Source of the DNA: Anoxybacteroides tepidamans
GTDB taxonomy: Bacteria > Bacillota > Bacilli > Bacillales > Anoxybacillaceae
NCBI RefSeq assembly: GCF_014201465.1
Contig: NZ_JACHEP010000011.1
Span: 32,382-96,381 of the forward strand
Direction: 5' to 3'
DNA: 64,000 nucleotides
Below, piece by piece: positions 47,405-55,147 of the stretch. The notes under the pieces are model-generated. The model was given only the letters and a program-made list of their open reading frames with translations. It was not told the origin of the DNA and did not search any database. The first letter of the stretch is position 1, and every line of letters begins with the position of its first letter. The position numbers and the translations under genes were made by a program.

Positions 47405-47432
47405 AAAAGAAAAGAAGGCATATGACCTTCTT
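47405..47432 (-). terminator. Terminator after yajQ-type gene
   Basis: AAGAAGG / CCTTCTT stem at the stop codon followed by TTCTTTTC on the minus strand. Confidence 0.75.
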
Positions 47433-47922
47433 AACGGTAATTCACAAATTGCACATCGATCGGCAAGTCGGCTTCGCGGATGGCGGCGATCACTTTTTGC
47501 AAATCGTCTTTGCTTTTGCCGCTGACGCGAATTTGATCTTCTTGAATTTGGCTTTTTACTTTTAATCCTGTATTTTTAATAATCGTATTAATTTTCTTGG
47601 CGTTGTCTTTGTCGATGCCTTGGACGAGTTTGGCGCGCTGGCGCACTGTTCCGCCGGAAGCAGGCTCGATTTTTCTGTATTGAATGTTTTTCGTCGGAAC
47701 ACCGCGCTTGATAAGTTTACCAATTAATACGTCTTTTAATTGTTCAAGTTTAAACTCGTCATCGGAAATTAAAATGAGCTCATCTTTTTCGAGCGAAATG
47801 TCGCTTTTGCTTCCTTTGAAGTCATAGCGGTTTTGAATTTCTTTTAACGCAATATTTACCGCATTCGTGACTTCAGAAAGGTCTACTTTGGATACGATAT
47901 CAAATGAACTTTCTTTCGACAT
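47431..47922 (-). CDS. YajQ family nucleotide-binding protein (YitK)
   Basis: A 163-residue UPF0234/YajQ protein with two ferredoxin-like halves. [21 protein letters not shown] and [12 protein letters not shown] are diagnostic, as is [16 protein letters not shown] sequence near the C-terminus. YajQ proteins bind nucleotides or tRNA, and cyclic di-GMP in some bacteria; the role in Bacillaceae is unclear. It follows yitJ in gene order as yitK does in B. subtilis, with its own leader. A GGAGGTAATAT site precedes the ATG. Confidence 0.92.
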   Translation of the reverse strand: MSKESSFDIVSKVDLSEVTNAVNIALKEIQNRYDFKGSKSDISLEKDELILISDDEFKLEQLKDVLIGKLIKRGVPTKNIQYRKIEPASGGTVRQRAKLVQGIDKDNAKKINTIIKNTGLKVKSQIQEDQIRVSGKSKDDLQKVIAAIREADLPIDVQFVNYR

Positions 47923-48006
47923 ATATTACCTCCAACAAGATTTGGTCATTTTGTTTTTATTATAGTAAAATGTAGCATGAGAAACAATAAAAAGGAAGAT
48001 GCCACC

Positions 48007-48861
48007 ATGATAGCTGGAGAAATGATGACATTAACAGTAAAACGAGAAGTGCCGTTTGGGTATTTTTTGACGAATGGAACGGAAGAAGTGTTGCTTCATA
48101 AAAGCGAAATGGAACGCCCGCTTGCGCTCGAAGAGGAAGTGACGGTTTTTTTGTACCACGATCATCAAGGACGGTTGTGCGCTACAATGAAAACACCGAA
48201 AATTACGAACGGTACATATGATTGGGTCGAGGTAGCCGATGTCGTGCCAAAGCTTGGTGTGTTTGTCAATATCGGCATTTCGAAAGATGTGCTCGTATCG
48301 ATCGACGATTTGCCGCCGCTTTTGGAATTATGGCCAAAGCGTGGGGACGAGCTGTATTGTTCGTTAAAAACGGATAAGCGGGGACGTCTATTGGCACAGC
48401 TTGCGACAGATGAGGTAATGAGGCAACTAGCGGTGAAAGCACCGGAATCGGCGTTTAACCAAAATGTTCGCGGACGTGTGTATCGTTTAATAAAAGCCGG
48501 TGCCTTTCTTTTCTCGGACGTCGGTTATATCGGCTTTATTCATGAATCACAACGCCGCAAAGAACCGCGCCTTGGCGAACTAGTCGAAGGACGAGTAATC
48601 GGGGTAAAAGAAGACGGGACGGTGAACGTGTCGCTTCTTCCGCGCAAACATGAAAGCTTAGATGAAGATGCGGACATGATTTATCGTTATTTAGAAAGTC
48701 GCGGCGGGGCGATGCCGTACCATGATAAAAGCGACCCAGACGATATTAAAGCGCGCTTCCACATGAGCAAAGCGGCCTTCAAACGGGCGCTGGGGCGTTT
48801 AATGAAAGCAAACAAAGTATATCAAGAAAACGGATGGACGTATATTGTTAAAGAAGAATAA
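48007..48861 (+). CDS. cvfB: S1-type RNA-binding protein CvfB (YitL)
   Basis: A 284-residue RNA-binding protein with tandem S1-like OB folds (about 1-60, 65-130, 145-210) and a C-terminal winged helix (DIKARFHMSKAAFKRALGRLMK). CvfB homologues influence virulence and mRNA handling in staphylococci; in Bacillus the role is open. ATG 48007 is behind AAAAAGGAAGATG; the longer frame from 47977 has no site. Divergent from yitK, as in B. subtilis yitK-yitL. Confidence 0.9.
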   Translation: MIAGEMMTLTVKREVPFGYFLTNGTEEVLLHKSEMERPLALEEEVTVFLYHDHQGRLCATMKTPKITNGTYDWVEVADVVPKLGVFVNIGISKDVLVSIDDLPPLLELWPKRGDELYCSLKTDKRGRLLAQLATDEVMRQLAVKAPESAFNQNVRGRVYRLIKAGAFLFSDVGYIGFIHESQRRKEPRLGELVEGRVIGVKEDGTVNVSLLPRKHESLDEDADMIYRYLESRGGAMPYHDKSDPDDIKARFHMSKAAFKRALGRLMKANKVYQENGWTYIVKEE

Positions 48862-48920
48862 TGATCCAAAAGAGGATGATTCAAAAGGTCGCGATCCCTT
48901 AAACGAAACACAACATATAG

Positions 48921-48948
48921 TTTGTCTGTTGTTATTCCGTGCGTATAA
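48921..48948 (+). promoter_or_regulatory. Consensus-like promoter facing a hairpin
   Basis: TTGTCT, a 16-base spacer, TATAAT. Predicted start about 48955, immediately before the hairpin at 48957. It would give either a very short RNA or, by read-through, antisense RNA to the 43-residue gene and degV. Confidence 0.5.
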
Positions 48949-48956
48949 TAGTAATA

Positions 48957-48993
48957 AAAAAGGATGTCCCGTCACTTTTGGGACATCCTCTTT
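48957..48993. terminator. Terminator of the 43-residue gene (minus strand)
   Basis: AGGATGTCCC / GGGACATCCT with a strong T-run on the minus strand (TTTTTTATTAC) and a weaker CTTTTA on the plus strand. Confidence 0.8.
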
Positions 48994-49124
48994 TACAGAT
49001 GGTTCGTTTTTTTCGAATATTCGCGTTTTCCTGCTTGGCGGTTTTTTTCGCGAAGCATATTTTTTTCATGATGTTTCGCTTGATTGTCACGCGCTTTTTT
49101 ATCGTTGTCGCTCGTATGCGGCAT
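48993..49124 (-). CDS. Small charged protein, 43 residues (possibly DUF3941)
   Basis: Open frame MPHTSDNDKKARDNQAKHHE, followed by KNMLREKNRQAGKREYSKKTNHL. It is highly charged, with no hydrophobic segment, behind a strong AAAGGAGTGCACCGAG site and followed by a terminator. The pattern resembles the DUF3941 small-protein family of Bacillus, from memory. The function is unknown. The gene lies downstream of degV on the same strand, 43 bases after its stop. Confidence 0.75.
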   Translation of the reverse strand: MPHTSDNDKKARDNQAKHHEKNMLREKNRQAGKREYSKKTNHL

Positions 49125-49167
49125 CTCGGTGCACTCCTTTCTAATCATACACCGATAGTTTGGACGG

Positions 49168-50034
49168 TTATGCGTCGATGTATTCGTTTAAGAAAAAGAG
49201 CGCCAGCGTGCCTGGGCCGGCATGGGCGCCGATCGCTCCGCCAATTTGCGAAATGTAAAAGCGGGTGCAGCCGAATTTTTCTTCAATCATCCGCTTTAAT
49301 TCCAACGCCGCTTCTTCGTCATCATCGCCATGGCTAATGCCAATGACTTGCTTTTGTAAATCGTCGCCGCGCTCTTCCATTAGTTCAATCATTCGTTTTA
49401 ATACTTTTTTACGGCCGCGAATTTTTTCAAGTGGGATGAGTTTTCCATCTTCTACATGGAGCAGCGGTTTAATGTTTAAAAGCCCGCCGACAAAGGCAGA
49501 CGTTTTGCTGATTCGTCCTCCGCGCGCTAAAAATTCTAAATCGTCAACGGTAAAAATATGCTCCATATGCTGGCAATATGCAGAAACTGTTTCGCATAAT
49601 TGTTCGTACGGCATTCCTTGCTGCGCTAGTTCACTCGCTTTTATTACGACAAGCCCTAAACCGAGCGAGGCGCATTTGGAGTCGATAATCGTTAATTGAA
49701 ACTCAGGATATTGTTCAAGTACTTCTTCACGAATCATCATCGCCGTTTGGTATGTTCCTGATAATTGAGAGGAAAACGCGACATAAATGGCAGGACGGCC
49801 GGATTTAGCAAGCTCGGTAAACAATTCTTTCATTTTGAGCGGGCTTGCTTGCGACGTTTTCGCTACTTCGCCTTTCCGCATCGCATCATAAACTTGTTTC
49901 GGATCGATTGTGGCAAAATCTTCGTAATCGGTTTCGTTTAAATGAACGATGAGCGGAAGAAATGAAATATGACGTTCTTGTAAAAAAGAATATGGCAAAT
50001 CACAGCCGCTATCGGCTACAATGTGAATGGACAT
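49168..50034 (-). CDS. DegV family fatty-acid-binding protein (YitS)
   Basis: A 288-residue two-domain DegV protein. The family binds fatty acids; some members (FakB) present them to the kinase FakA for phosphorylation. Diagnostic sequence: [12 protein letters not shown] at the N-terminus, [47 protein letters not shown] and the terminal [12 protein letters not shown] 50034 has AAGAAGGTG eight bases upstream. It corresponds to yitS of B. subtilis, beside yitT. Confidence 0.92.
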   Translation of the reverse strand: MSIHIVADSGCDLPYSFLQERHISFLPLIVHLNETDYEDFATIDPKQVYDAMRKGEVAKTSQASPLKMKELFTELAKSGRPAIYVAFSSQLSGTYQTAMMIREEVLEQYPEFQLTIIDSKCASLGLGLVVIKASELAQQGMPYEQLCETVSAYCQHMEHIFTVDDLEFLARGGRISKTSAFVGGLLNIKPLLHVEDGKLIPLEKIRGRKKVLKRMIELMEERGDDLQKQVIGISHGDDDEEAALELKRMIEEKFGCTRFYISQIGGAIGAHAGPGTLALFFLNEYIDA

Positions 50035-50136
50035 TATGTTCACCTTCTTAACTTCAAAATAATTTTGCTCTTATAAGTAAGTGTAACGATTCAAAAGCAA
50101 AAATACAATTTTTCGTTTAATTAATGAGGTGAAAAA

Positions 50137-50978
50137 ATGGTTTGGTTACAAGTAAAAAAATTAGCGATTGTTATCATCGGTGCATTATTAAACGCCGTGG
50201 CGATGAACTTTTTTTTGATTCCCGCGAACGTATATACGAGCGGATTTGCCGGAATCGCCCAACTTACATCGAAACTTGTAGATGATTATACCCCTTATCA
50301 TATTTCGACGGGGATTTTGTTGTTTTTGCTAAATATTCCTGTGGCGATTTTAGGATGGAAAAGAGTTGGAAAATCGTTTACGCTTTACAGCTTTTTGAGC
50401 GTTATGTTTATGTCGTTATTTTTGGAAATAGTTCCTATAAAAAAAGTGGCCGATGATATTTTATTGAATGCGGTGTTTGGTGGCGTGATCGGAGCGATCG
50501 GTGTCGGATTAACGCTCAAATGGGGAGCATCTACCGGCGGGCTTGACATTATTGCTTTAGTGTTATCGCGCATGAAAGATCGTCCGATCGGCACCTATTT
50601 TTTACGCTGAATGCCGTCATTATTTTGACAGCAGGGTACGTGTACGGTTGGGAAAAAGCGCTATATACGCTTGTAACCCTATATGCATCCACACGGGTCA
50701 TTGATGCCATTCATACGCGCCATCAAAAGCTCACAGCGATGATTATTACAAATAAGGGAGGAGAGTTGAAAAAAGCGATTCATGCCAAACTCGTGCGCGG
50801 AATTACAACGATTCCAGCGAAAGGAGCCTTTTCGCAAGAACAGAAAGATATGTTAATGATCGTCCTTACAAGGTACGAGCTCTTTGATCTAGAGCGGATT
50901 ATTAAAGAAGCAGACCCTGAGGCGTTTACCAATATTGTGCAGACGACTGCAGTATTTGGGTTTTTTCGGAAAGAATAA
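50137..50978 (+). pseudogene. yitT: YitT family membrane protein, frameshifted
   Basis: Two reading frames together make one normal YitT protein. The first (50137-50610) holds the five-helix DUF161 membrane domain up to KDRPIGTYF. The second, in another frame from about 50604, continues TLNAVIILTAGYVYGWEKAL and ends with the DUF2179 domain (LTAMIITNKGGELKKAI, RGITTIPAKGAFS). The break is a run of six T (50598-50603) where seven would restore the frame. It may be a true mutation, a homopolymer sequencing error, or slippage-corrected. The function of YitT proteins is not established. Confidence 0.85.
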
Positions 50979-51002
50979 AGCTACGGGAAGCCCGCAGCTT
51001 TC
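50978..51002. terminator. Hairpin between yitT and DUF3813 gene
   Basis: AAAGCT-A-CGGG / CCCG-C-AGCTTT between convergent genes, with short A/T flanks. Confidence 0.6.
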
Positions 51003-51198
51003 ATGATAATTGCTCCAACTCTTCCTGCAGCTGACGCAGTTGCGTTTTTTCAGCTAAGTTGGAATGAGCATAGGCAGAAGAAAGGGCGTTTTTGGCGATG
51101 GAAACTGCTTCGGTAACATCGATATCCGCTTGTCCGCTTGCTGCTTGTTTCGCGTTCATGACCGCTTTTCGCGCTTCTTGGAATAGGCGATTTCCCAA
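51001..51198 (-). CDS. DUF3813-like small protein
   Basis: A 65-residue, Ala/Gln-rich helical protein: MGNRLFQEARKAVMNAKQAA and a second helix VTEAVSIAKNALSSAYAHSN. It starts at TTG 51198, nine bases after GGAGGGG; no ATG is available. Three bases separate it from the upstream 50-residue gene, so they form a pair. The DUF3813 assignment is from memory of the family. Function unknown. Confidence 0.75.
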   Translation of the reverse strand: MGNRLFQEARKAVMNAKQAASGQADIDVTEAVSIAKNALSSAYAHSNLAEKTQLRQLQEELEQLS

Positions 51199-51201
51199 TT
51201 G

Positions 51202-51354
51202 TCATTCCCCTCCAAGCGACATTTCTACCGCTTGTTTCGCCTTTCGCTCTTCCGCTTCTGCATATGTCATATGATAAGGGATTCGCTCATCGTGTTTTTC
51301 GATCGCATCGACGCTTTGCTGGACGAATCGTTTTGATTTATTTCGTTTACCCAA
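51202..51354 (-). CDS. Small hypothetical protein, 50 residues
   Basis: Starts at TTG 51354 behind GGGGGAATGCTTC and reads MGKRNKSKRFVQQSVDAIEK, then HDERIPYHMTYAEAEERKAKQAVEMSLGGE. It is basic at the N-terminus and acidic-amphipathic at the C-terminus. It overlaps nothing, and its 3' end contains the ribosome binding site of the DUF3813-like gene, indicating coupling. No family recognised. Confidence 0.7.
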   Translation of the reverse strand: MGKRNKSKRFVQQSVDAIEKHDERIPYHMTYAEAEERKAKQAVEMSLGGE

Positions 51355-51379
51355 GAAGCATTCCCCCTTGAAAAGTAAA

Positions 51380-51395
51380 GACGCAACGTTGCGTC
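51380..51395. other. 16-bp perfect palindrome
   Basis: GACGCAACGTTGCGTC between the small genes and the HAD phosphatase gene. It may form the stem of a minus-strand terminator (poor T-run) or be an operator for the small-gene pair. Confidence 0.45.
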
Positions 51396-51440
51396 ATTCA
51401 TATTGTAACCGGATCGAGGGAATGATAATAAGGCAATTCG

Positions 51441-52247
51441 TTACAGCTTTAACAGCGCTTTTAAATAAACACCGATGCCGTCTTCTTCGTTCGTTTTCGT
51501 CACATCGTTGGCGATTTGTTTTAATGGGTCGATCGCATTGCCCATGGCGATGCCGTATCCTGCCCATTTGATCATTTCCAAATCGTTGTCTTCATCACCA
51601 AAAGCGATAACGCGCTCTTGCGGAATTTGATAATATTCGGCAATGCGCTGTAATCCAACCGCTTTATGAATGCCGGTGCGAACGATTTCGATAATATGCC
51701 ACGGCGCCGCCCAACGGCGATGATGCAACACATTAGCATGTACAGAGGACAAATAATGCTGAATGTCATCGGCGTGTTCTTCATCGCTATGAATAAGAAC
51801 GCTTGTCGGATCGGCTTTTAGCACTTGCCGCAAGTCACCGATTTCAATTTTTGGATTGCCGAGCTTCACTATATCAAGCAACTTTTCATCGTGTTCGTGA
51901 AAATACACATCATCCATTACTTCCGCCAAAATGTTTTTGACGCGATATGTTTCGCTTACTTCAATAATTTCCTTTACCGTTTCGAGCTGAAGCGGAGAGT
52001 GGTAAATACCCCACGAATCGTCTTTTGGGTGGTGAACAAACGCTCCGTTAAAATTGATGATCGGTGTCGCGAGCTCCAATTCTTCATAATACATTTTGCT
52101 CGCTCGATACGGTCTTCCGGTCGCGATGACGACAAGATGTCCTGCTTCTTTTGCCCGAAAGATCACCTTTTTTGTCAATGGAGAAATCGTTTTATCATCT
52201 TTTAGCAACGTCCCGTCTAAATCTAACGCAATTAAATATCGTTCCAT
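51441..52247 (-). CDS. HAD superfamily phosphatase, Cof type (YitU)
   Basis: A 268-residue cytoplasmic HAD hydrolase of the Cof subfamily, acting on sugar phosphates, FMN or PLP-like substrates in relatives. Motif I is ALDLDGTLL (nucleophile Asp about residue 9), motif II IATGRP, motif III Lys in GIHKAVGL, and motif IV AFGDEDNDLEM. The C2 cap lies at about 85-185. ATG 52247 follows AAAGGAGCTACT. Order yitT-yitU-yitV matches B. subtilis. The substrate cannot be told from sequence. Confidence 0.9.
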   Translation of the reverse strand: MERYLIALDLDGTLLKDDKTISPLTKKVIFRAKEAGHLVVIATGRPYRASKMYYEELELATPIINFNGAFVHHPKDDSWGIYHSPLQLETVKEIIEVSETYRVKNILAEVMDDVYFHEHDEKLLDIVKLGNPKIEIGDLRQVLKADPTSVLIHSDEEHADDIQHYLSSVHANVLHHRRWAAPWHIIEIVRTGIHKAVGLQRIAEYYQIPQERVIAFGDEDNDLEMIKWAGYGIAMGNAIDPLKQIANDVTKTNEEDGIGVYLKALLKL

Positions 52248-52411
52248 AGTAGCTCCTTTGCATGTATATTTTTGATATAACATATCGAACAATGCCAGGT
52301 GTGCCGCGGTCGATGCTTTCACTTTTCTATCATAGTGTAACTCTTTTCCAAAATTTTTGTCTACATGTTACACTAGAAAAGAGAATAACAAAAAAAGGAG
52401 TTTTTGCAGGT

Positions 52412-53173
52412 ATGGTCATTATTCAAAGCGAGAAAATTGCCGATATCCCGGTGTTGCATGTTGTTAAAGAAGGAAAGCGGCAAGAAAAACTGCCTCTCAT
52501 TATATTTGTGCATGGCTTTACGAGCGCGAAAGAACATAATCTTCATTTCGGATATTTATTGGCGGAGGCAGGCTACCGCGTCGTATTGCCAGATGCGCTT
52601 TATCACGGGGAGCGCGAACAGCAGTTGACAAACGAAAAATTACAACTATCGTTTTGGAACATTGTCGTGCAAACGATTCATGAAGTCGGACAATTGAAAC
52701 AAGCATTGTGCGACCAAAACTTTGTTCAAGAAGATCGCATTGGTGTTGCCGGCACCTCAATGGGAGGAATCGTTACATTCGGCTCGCTTGCGACATATCC
52801 TTGGATTAAAGCCGCTGTTTCATTAATGGGCAGCCCGAACTATGAAGCGTTCTTTGATGCGCAAATTGAGATGGCGAAGCAAATGCGGCTATCGATTCCA
52901 TTATCAGACGAACAGTTGAAAAAAGAAAGGGAGCGCTTAACGACGTATGATCTCTCCCAACAGCCGGAAAAATTACAAGGACGTCCGCTTATGATGTGGC
53001 ATGGCGAACGTGACCAAGTCGTCCCTTATCACTATACATATGAGTTTTACCAACAAATAAAACCACTTTATCCAAACGACAAACTCAAGTTCATTTCGGA
53101 CGACGAGGCTGGCCATAAAGTGACACGGGAAGCATTTTTGGAAACGGTTAATTGGTTTATTCAACATGTGTAA
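52412..53173 (+). CDS. Alpha/beta hydrolase, probable esterase (YitV)
   Basis: A 253-residue alpha/beta hydrolase with oxyanion-hole segment FVHGFTSAKEHN, nucleophile Ser in AGTSMGGIVTFG near residue 118, Asp in HGERDQVVPY and His in DEAGHKVT. The start ATG 52412 lies 11 bases after AAAAAAGGAG; the upstream extension to 52262 has no signal. Divergent from yitU. The substrate is unknown; related proteins are short-chain esterases. Confidence 0.87.
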   Translation: MVIIQSEKIADIPVLHVVKEGKRQEKLPLIIFVHGFTSAKEHNLHFGYLLAEAGYRVVLPDALYHGEREQQLTNEKLQLSFWNIVVQTIHEVGQLKQALCDQNFVQEDRIGVAGTSMGGIVTFGSLATYPWIKAAVSLMGSPNYEAFFDAQIEMAKQMRLSIPLSDEQLKKERERLTTYDLSQQPEKLQGRPLMMWHGERDQVVPYHYTYEFYQQIKPLYPNDKLKFISDDEAGHKVTREAFLETVNWFIQHV

Positions 53174-53177
53174 AAAA

Positions 53178-53205
53178 AGCTATGTCGCTTATAAGCGGCA
53201 TAGCT
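53178..53205 (-). terminator. Terminator facing the minus strand
   Basis: AGCTATG-CGCTT / AAGCG-CATAGCT hairpin with TTTTTTTA on the minus strand. It would end the transcript of the DUF2249 remnant and possibly also the convergent esterase transcript. Confidence 0.7.
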
Positions 53206-53223
53206 GTCTAATTACTTTTACTT

Positions 53224-53378
53224 TTATGACTCAAACAGCATAGCTGATTGAAATGAAGCGTGCAATAAAAAACGTATCGCCTGCTTCGAGCTGTTGAACA
53301 GCGTTCATAATTTTCTGGAATGGCTCTAACTTTTTTTTGCAAATCTTCGCGAACGTCTAGTTCCACTACTTTTCCCAT
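53224..53378 (-). pseudogene. DUF2249 protein remnant with two frameshifts
   Basis: Begins MGKVVELDVREDLQKK behind GAGGTGATCGCG. In a second frame it continues LEPFQKIMNAVQQLEAGDTF, and in a third LLHASFQSAMLFES before a stop. Joined, these give the start of a DUF2249 domain, the same family as the intact gene at 54824. Two single-base changes near 53332 (A-run) and 53269 (T-run) break it, and the usual C-terminal PRPLY block is missing. It lies downstream of a Crp/Fnr regulator gene on the same strand. The reading is from manual frame comparison. Confidence 0.6.
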
Positions 53379-53438
53379 CGCGATCACCTCTTCATGTTGC
53401 CATTTATTATGATATTGATTTTCACTTGCGGATACAGT

Positions 53439-54131
53439 TTATAAAAAAATCTCTTTTTCAAGATTCTCGGCATCAATTAAGTAATAGCCGTTGTCATCGA
53501 TATCGATAAGCCCTTTTCGTTTTAGTTGACTGAGCGTGCGGCTAATCGTTTCGCGCGATGTACCGATCATATTGGCGAGTTCACGGTTTGTAAAATGCGT
53601 TGTTAAGCGGTGAAATCGTCCTTGCAAGACCGCATTTGTTTTCGTCAGTCGCAATAAAAGCAAAATAATTTGTTCATACGTATTATGGAGAATTTGTTCT
53701 TCCAAGCGGTTTTGCAAGTCGATAATTTTTTCTCCCATAACGCGGAACAATTTCATACACAATTCTGGATAGCAAATAAGCGTTTGTTCAAATTCAGCAA
53801 TTGGAATCGCGATGAGCGTCGCTTCTTCCATGACTTCTGCGTGGGCTGGATAGGTTCCTCGACGAAAAAAGCCGGCGTGCGGAAACATTTCGCCTGTTTG
53901 CAAAATCGACACAATTTGTTCTTTTCCGTTTATATCTGTTTTATAAATTTTTACAGTACCTGATTGAATAAAAAAGACGCGCTCTAGCGGCTCGCCTTGC
54001 ATAAAGACGAACGTTCTTGGTTTATAGACACGTACTTGAGAAATTTTCACAATCGAATCAAGTTCTTGATCGGATAATTTGCGAAAAAGTGTCACATTTT
54101 TAAGCCTTGCTTTAATCCAATCATTCGTCAT
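53439..54131 (-). CDS. Crp/Fnr family transcriptional regulator
   Basis: A 230-residue regulator. The cyclic-nucleotide-binding-type beta barrel spans about 15-125, the long dimer helix 125-150, and the winged helix 160-215 has recognition helix TSRETISRTLSQL. It lacks the C-terminal cysteines of Bacillus Fnr, so it is not an obvious Fe-S sensor; it may sense NO, nitrite or redox through another group or act constitutively. ATG 54131 follows AAGGGAGTGG; GTG 54140 falls on that site. Two TGTGA-type boxes lie 60-105 bases upstream of the start. It heads a unit with the DUF2249 remnant. Confidence 0.88.
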   Translation of the reverse strand: MTNDWIKARLKNVTLFRKLSDQELDSIVKISQVRVYKPRTFVFMQGEPLERVFFIQSGTVKIYKTDINGKEQIVSILQTGEMFPHAGFFRRGTYPAHAEVMEEATLIAIPIAEFEQTLICYPELCMKLFRVMGEKIIDLQNRLEEQILHNTYEQIILLLLRLTKTNAVLQGRFHRLTTHFTNRELANMIGTSRETISRTLSQLKRKGLIDIDDNGYYLIDAENLEKEIFL

Positions 54132-54191
54132 GTGATCCACTCCCTTATGGAATTTCTAAGCAAAATTTTACGGTGTTTTGAAGGGAGGAGC

Positions 54192-54207
54192 TGTGACATA
54201 AATCATA
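54192..54207. promoter_or_regulatory. Crp/Fnr-type box 1
   Basis: TGTGA-CATAAA-TCATA, one mismatch from TGTGA-N6-TCACA. Its centre lies about 92 bp upstream of the predicted start of the 48-residue gene and about 68 bp before the regulator's ATG on the other strand. Confidence 0.6.
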
Positions 54208-54221
54208 ACTTTTTGTGAACG

Positions 54222-54237
54222 TGTGACGAAAATCATA
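54222..54237. promoter_or_regulatory. Crp/Fnr-type box 2
   Basis: TGTGA-CGAAAA-TCATA, 30 bp (about three helical turns) from box 1. Its centre is about 62 bp upstream of the predicted start (TATAAT at 54281-54286), a usual class I activator position. Confidence 0.6.
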
Positions 54238-54321
54238 GGGAACGTTTGCGATACTTCACATATTGTGTTTTTTTCCACGCTATAATGAAAACGAAATAAA
54301 CGAAAAGAAATGCGGAAGTAT

Positions 54322-54468
54322 ATGGAAATAAACTGGAACGTCCGCGCGTCATTAACTCGTTCTACGCAAAAGTTCTTTAGCGTCAAAGCGTTGTTCCAGT
54401 TGCGCAAACCGACCCATCAAGAAGAACAACCGTTACCAGTTCCGGACTTGGCGAAAGAGGTCGAGTAA
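54322..54468 (+). CDS. Small hypothetical protein under Crp/Fnr-type boxes, 48 residues
   Basis: Reads MEINWNVRASLTRSTQKFFS, then VKALFQLRKPTHQEEQPLPV and PDLAKEVE. The N-terminal half is basic and amphipathic, the C-terminal half Pro/Glu-rich. A GCGGAAG site lies close upstream; an in-frame ATG four codons earlier (54310) is an alternative. TATAAT at 54281 with two Crp/Fnr-type boxes upstream suggests oxygen- or nitrogen-oxide-dependent expression. No family recognised; it could be a short regulator or a membrane-associated peptide. Confidence 0.55.
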   Translation: MEINWNVRASLTRSTQKFFSVKALFQLRKPTHQEEQPLPVPDLAKEVE

Positions 54469-54552
54469 ACGTACAAGGTTGTCCTGAAAGTGTTTGCTTT
54501 TAGGGCAATCTTTTTATTTTTAGAAAAAAAGGAGGTTCTCCGTCCTCCTTCG

Positions 54553-54756
54553 TTAATGTTTCATTATGTCTTTTTTCTCATAACACTCAAAGCAGTATAA
54601 CGTTTCTTTTTCGCCGCTTACGACACCGTTTAAAAATCCCGACAAACAGTGAATCGGTTTGCCGCACTTTGCACAAAAGCCGACGAACTCCTCCAAGGGC
54701 CTATTCCCCTTTCGCAAATGTTGAGATTTTTCATAACGAATTGTGATGCCCGTCAC
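54553..54756 (-). CDS. Small zinc-ribbon-like protein, 67 residues
   Basis: Two cysteine pairs, CAKCGKPIHC near residues 28-37 and CFECYEKK near 55-62, form a likely zinc ribbon. The intervening sequence is LSGFLNGVVSGEKETLY. The start is uncertain: GTG 54756 has no good ribosome binding site, and TTG codons inside the frame are alternatives. It lies between DUF2249 and the 48-residue gene, in the anaerobic island. Function unknown; an electron-transfer or nucleic-acid-binding role is only a guess. Confidence 0.65.
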   Translation of the reverse strand: MTGITIRYEKSQHLRKGNRPLEEFVGFCAKCGKPIHCLSGFLNGVVSGEKETLYCFECYEKKDIMKH

Positions 54757-54823
54757 TTCATGGACAACATCTAGTCGCTATGATGTGTATATAAATCATT
54801 ATACTATAAAGGAGGTTCATTTT

Positions 54824-55057
54824 ATGAGCGAATTTGCTGCAAAAATTTATTCCCCTGAATATGAACCGAAAGATAGACATCCAGCGATTTTTCGTCTATT
54901 CGACAGTTTAAAATCAGGAGAAGTGATGGAGTTAACGAACGACCACGACCCGCGTCCGCTTCATTATCAATTTATGATGGAACGGGAAGGACAATTTACA
55001 TGGGAATATTTAGAGGAAGGCCGAGAAGTGTGGAGAGTGGCGATTGGAAAAAAATAA
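54824..55057 (+). CDS. DUF2249 domain protein
   Basis: A 77-residue soluble protein with the DUF2249 core AIFRLFDSLKSGEVMELTND, HDPRPLHYQF, MMEREGQFTWEYLEEG and VWRVAIGKK. DUF2249 proteins (SirA/TusA-like fold) commonly occur beside Fnr, hemerythrin and nitric-oxide-response genes; their biochemical role is not established. A textbook AAAGGAGG site precedes the ATG and a terminator follows. A second, broken copy lies at 53224. Confidence 0.88.
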   Translation: MSEFAAKIYSPEYEPKDRHPAIFRLFDSLKSGEVMELTNDHDPRPLHYQFMMEREGQFTWEYLEEGREVWRVAIGKK

Positions 55058-55066
55058 AAATTTAGC

Positions 55067-55095
55067 GGTTCCCGAATAGTCGGAACCTTTTCTTT
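55067..55095 (+). terminator. Terminator after DUF2249 gene
   Basis: GGTTCC / GGAACC with an inner GA/TC pairing and TTTTCTTTTT tail. Confidence 0.8.
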
Positions 55096-55147
55096 TTCAT
55101 TTCTTCGTGATAAAGTGAAACAAAAGCTTTTGCCGGGAGTGAGCAAC

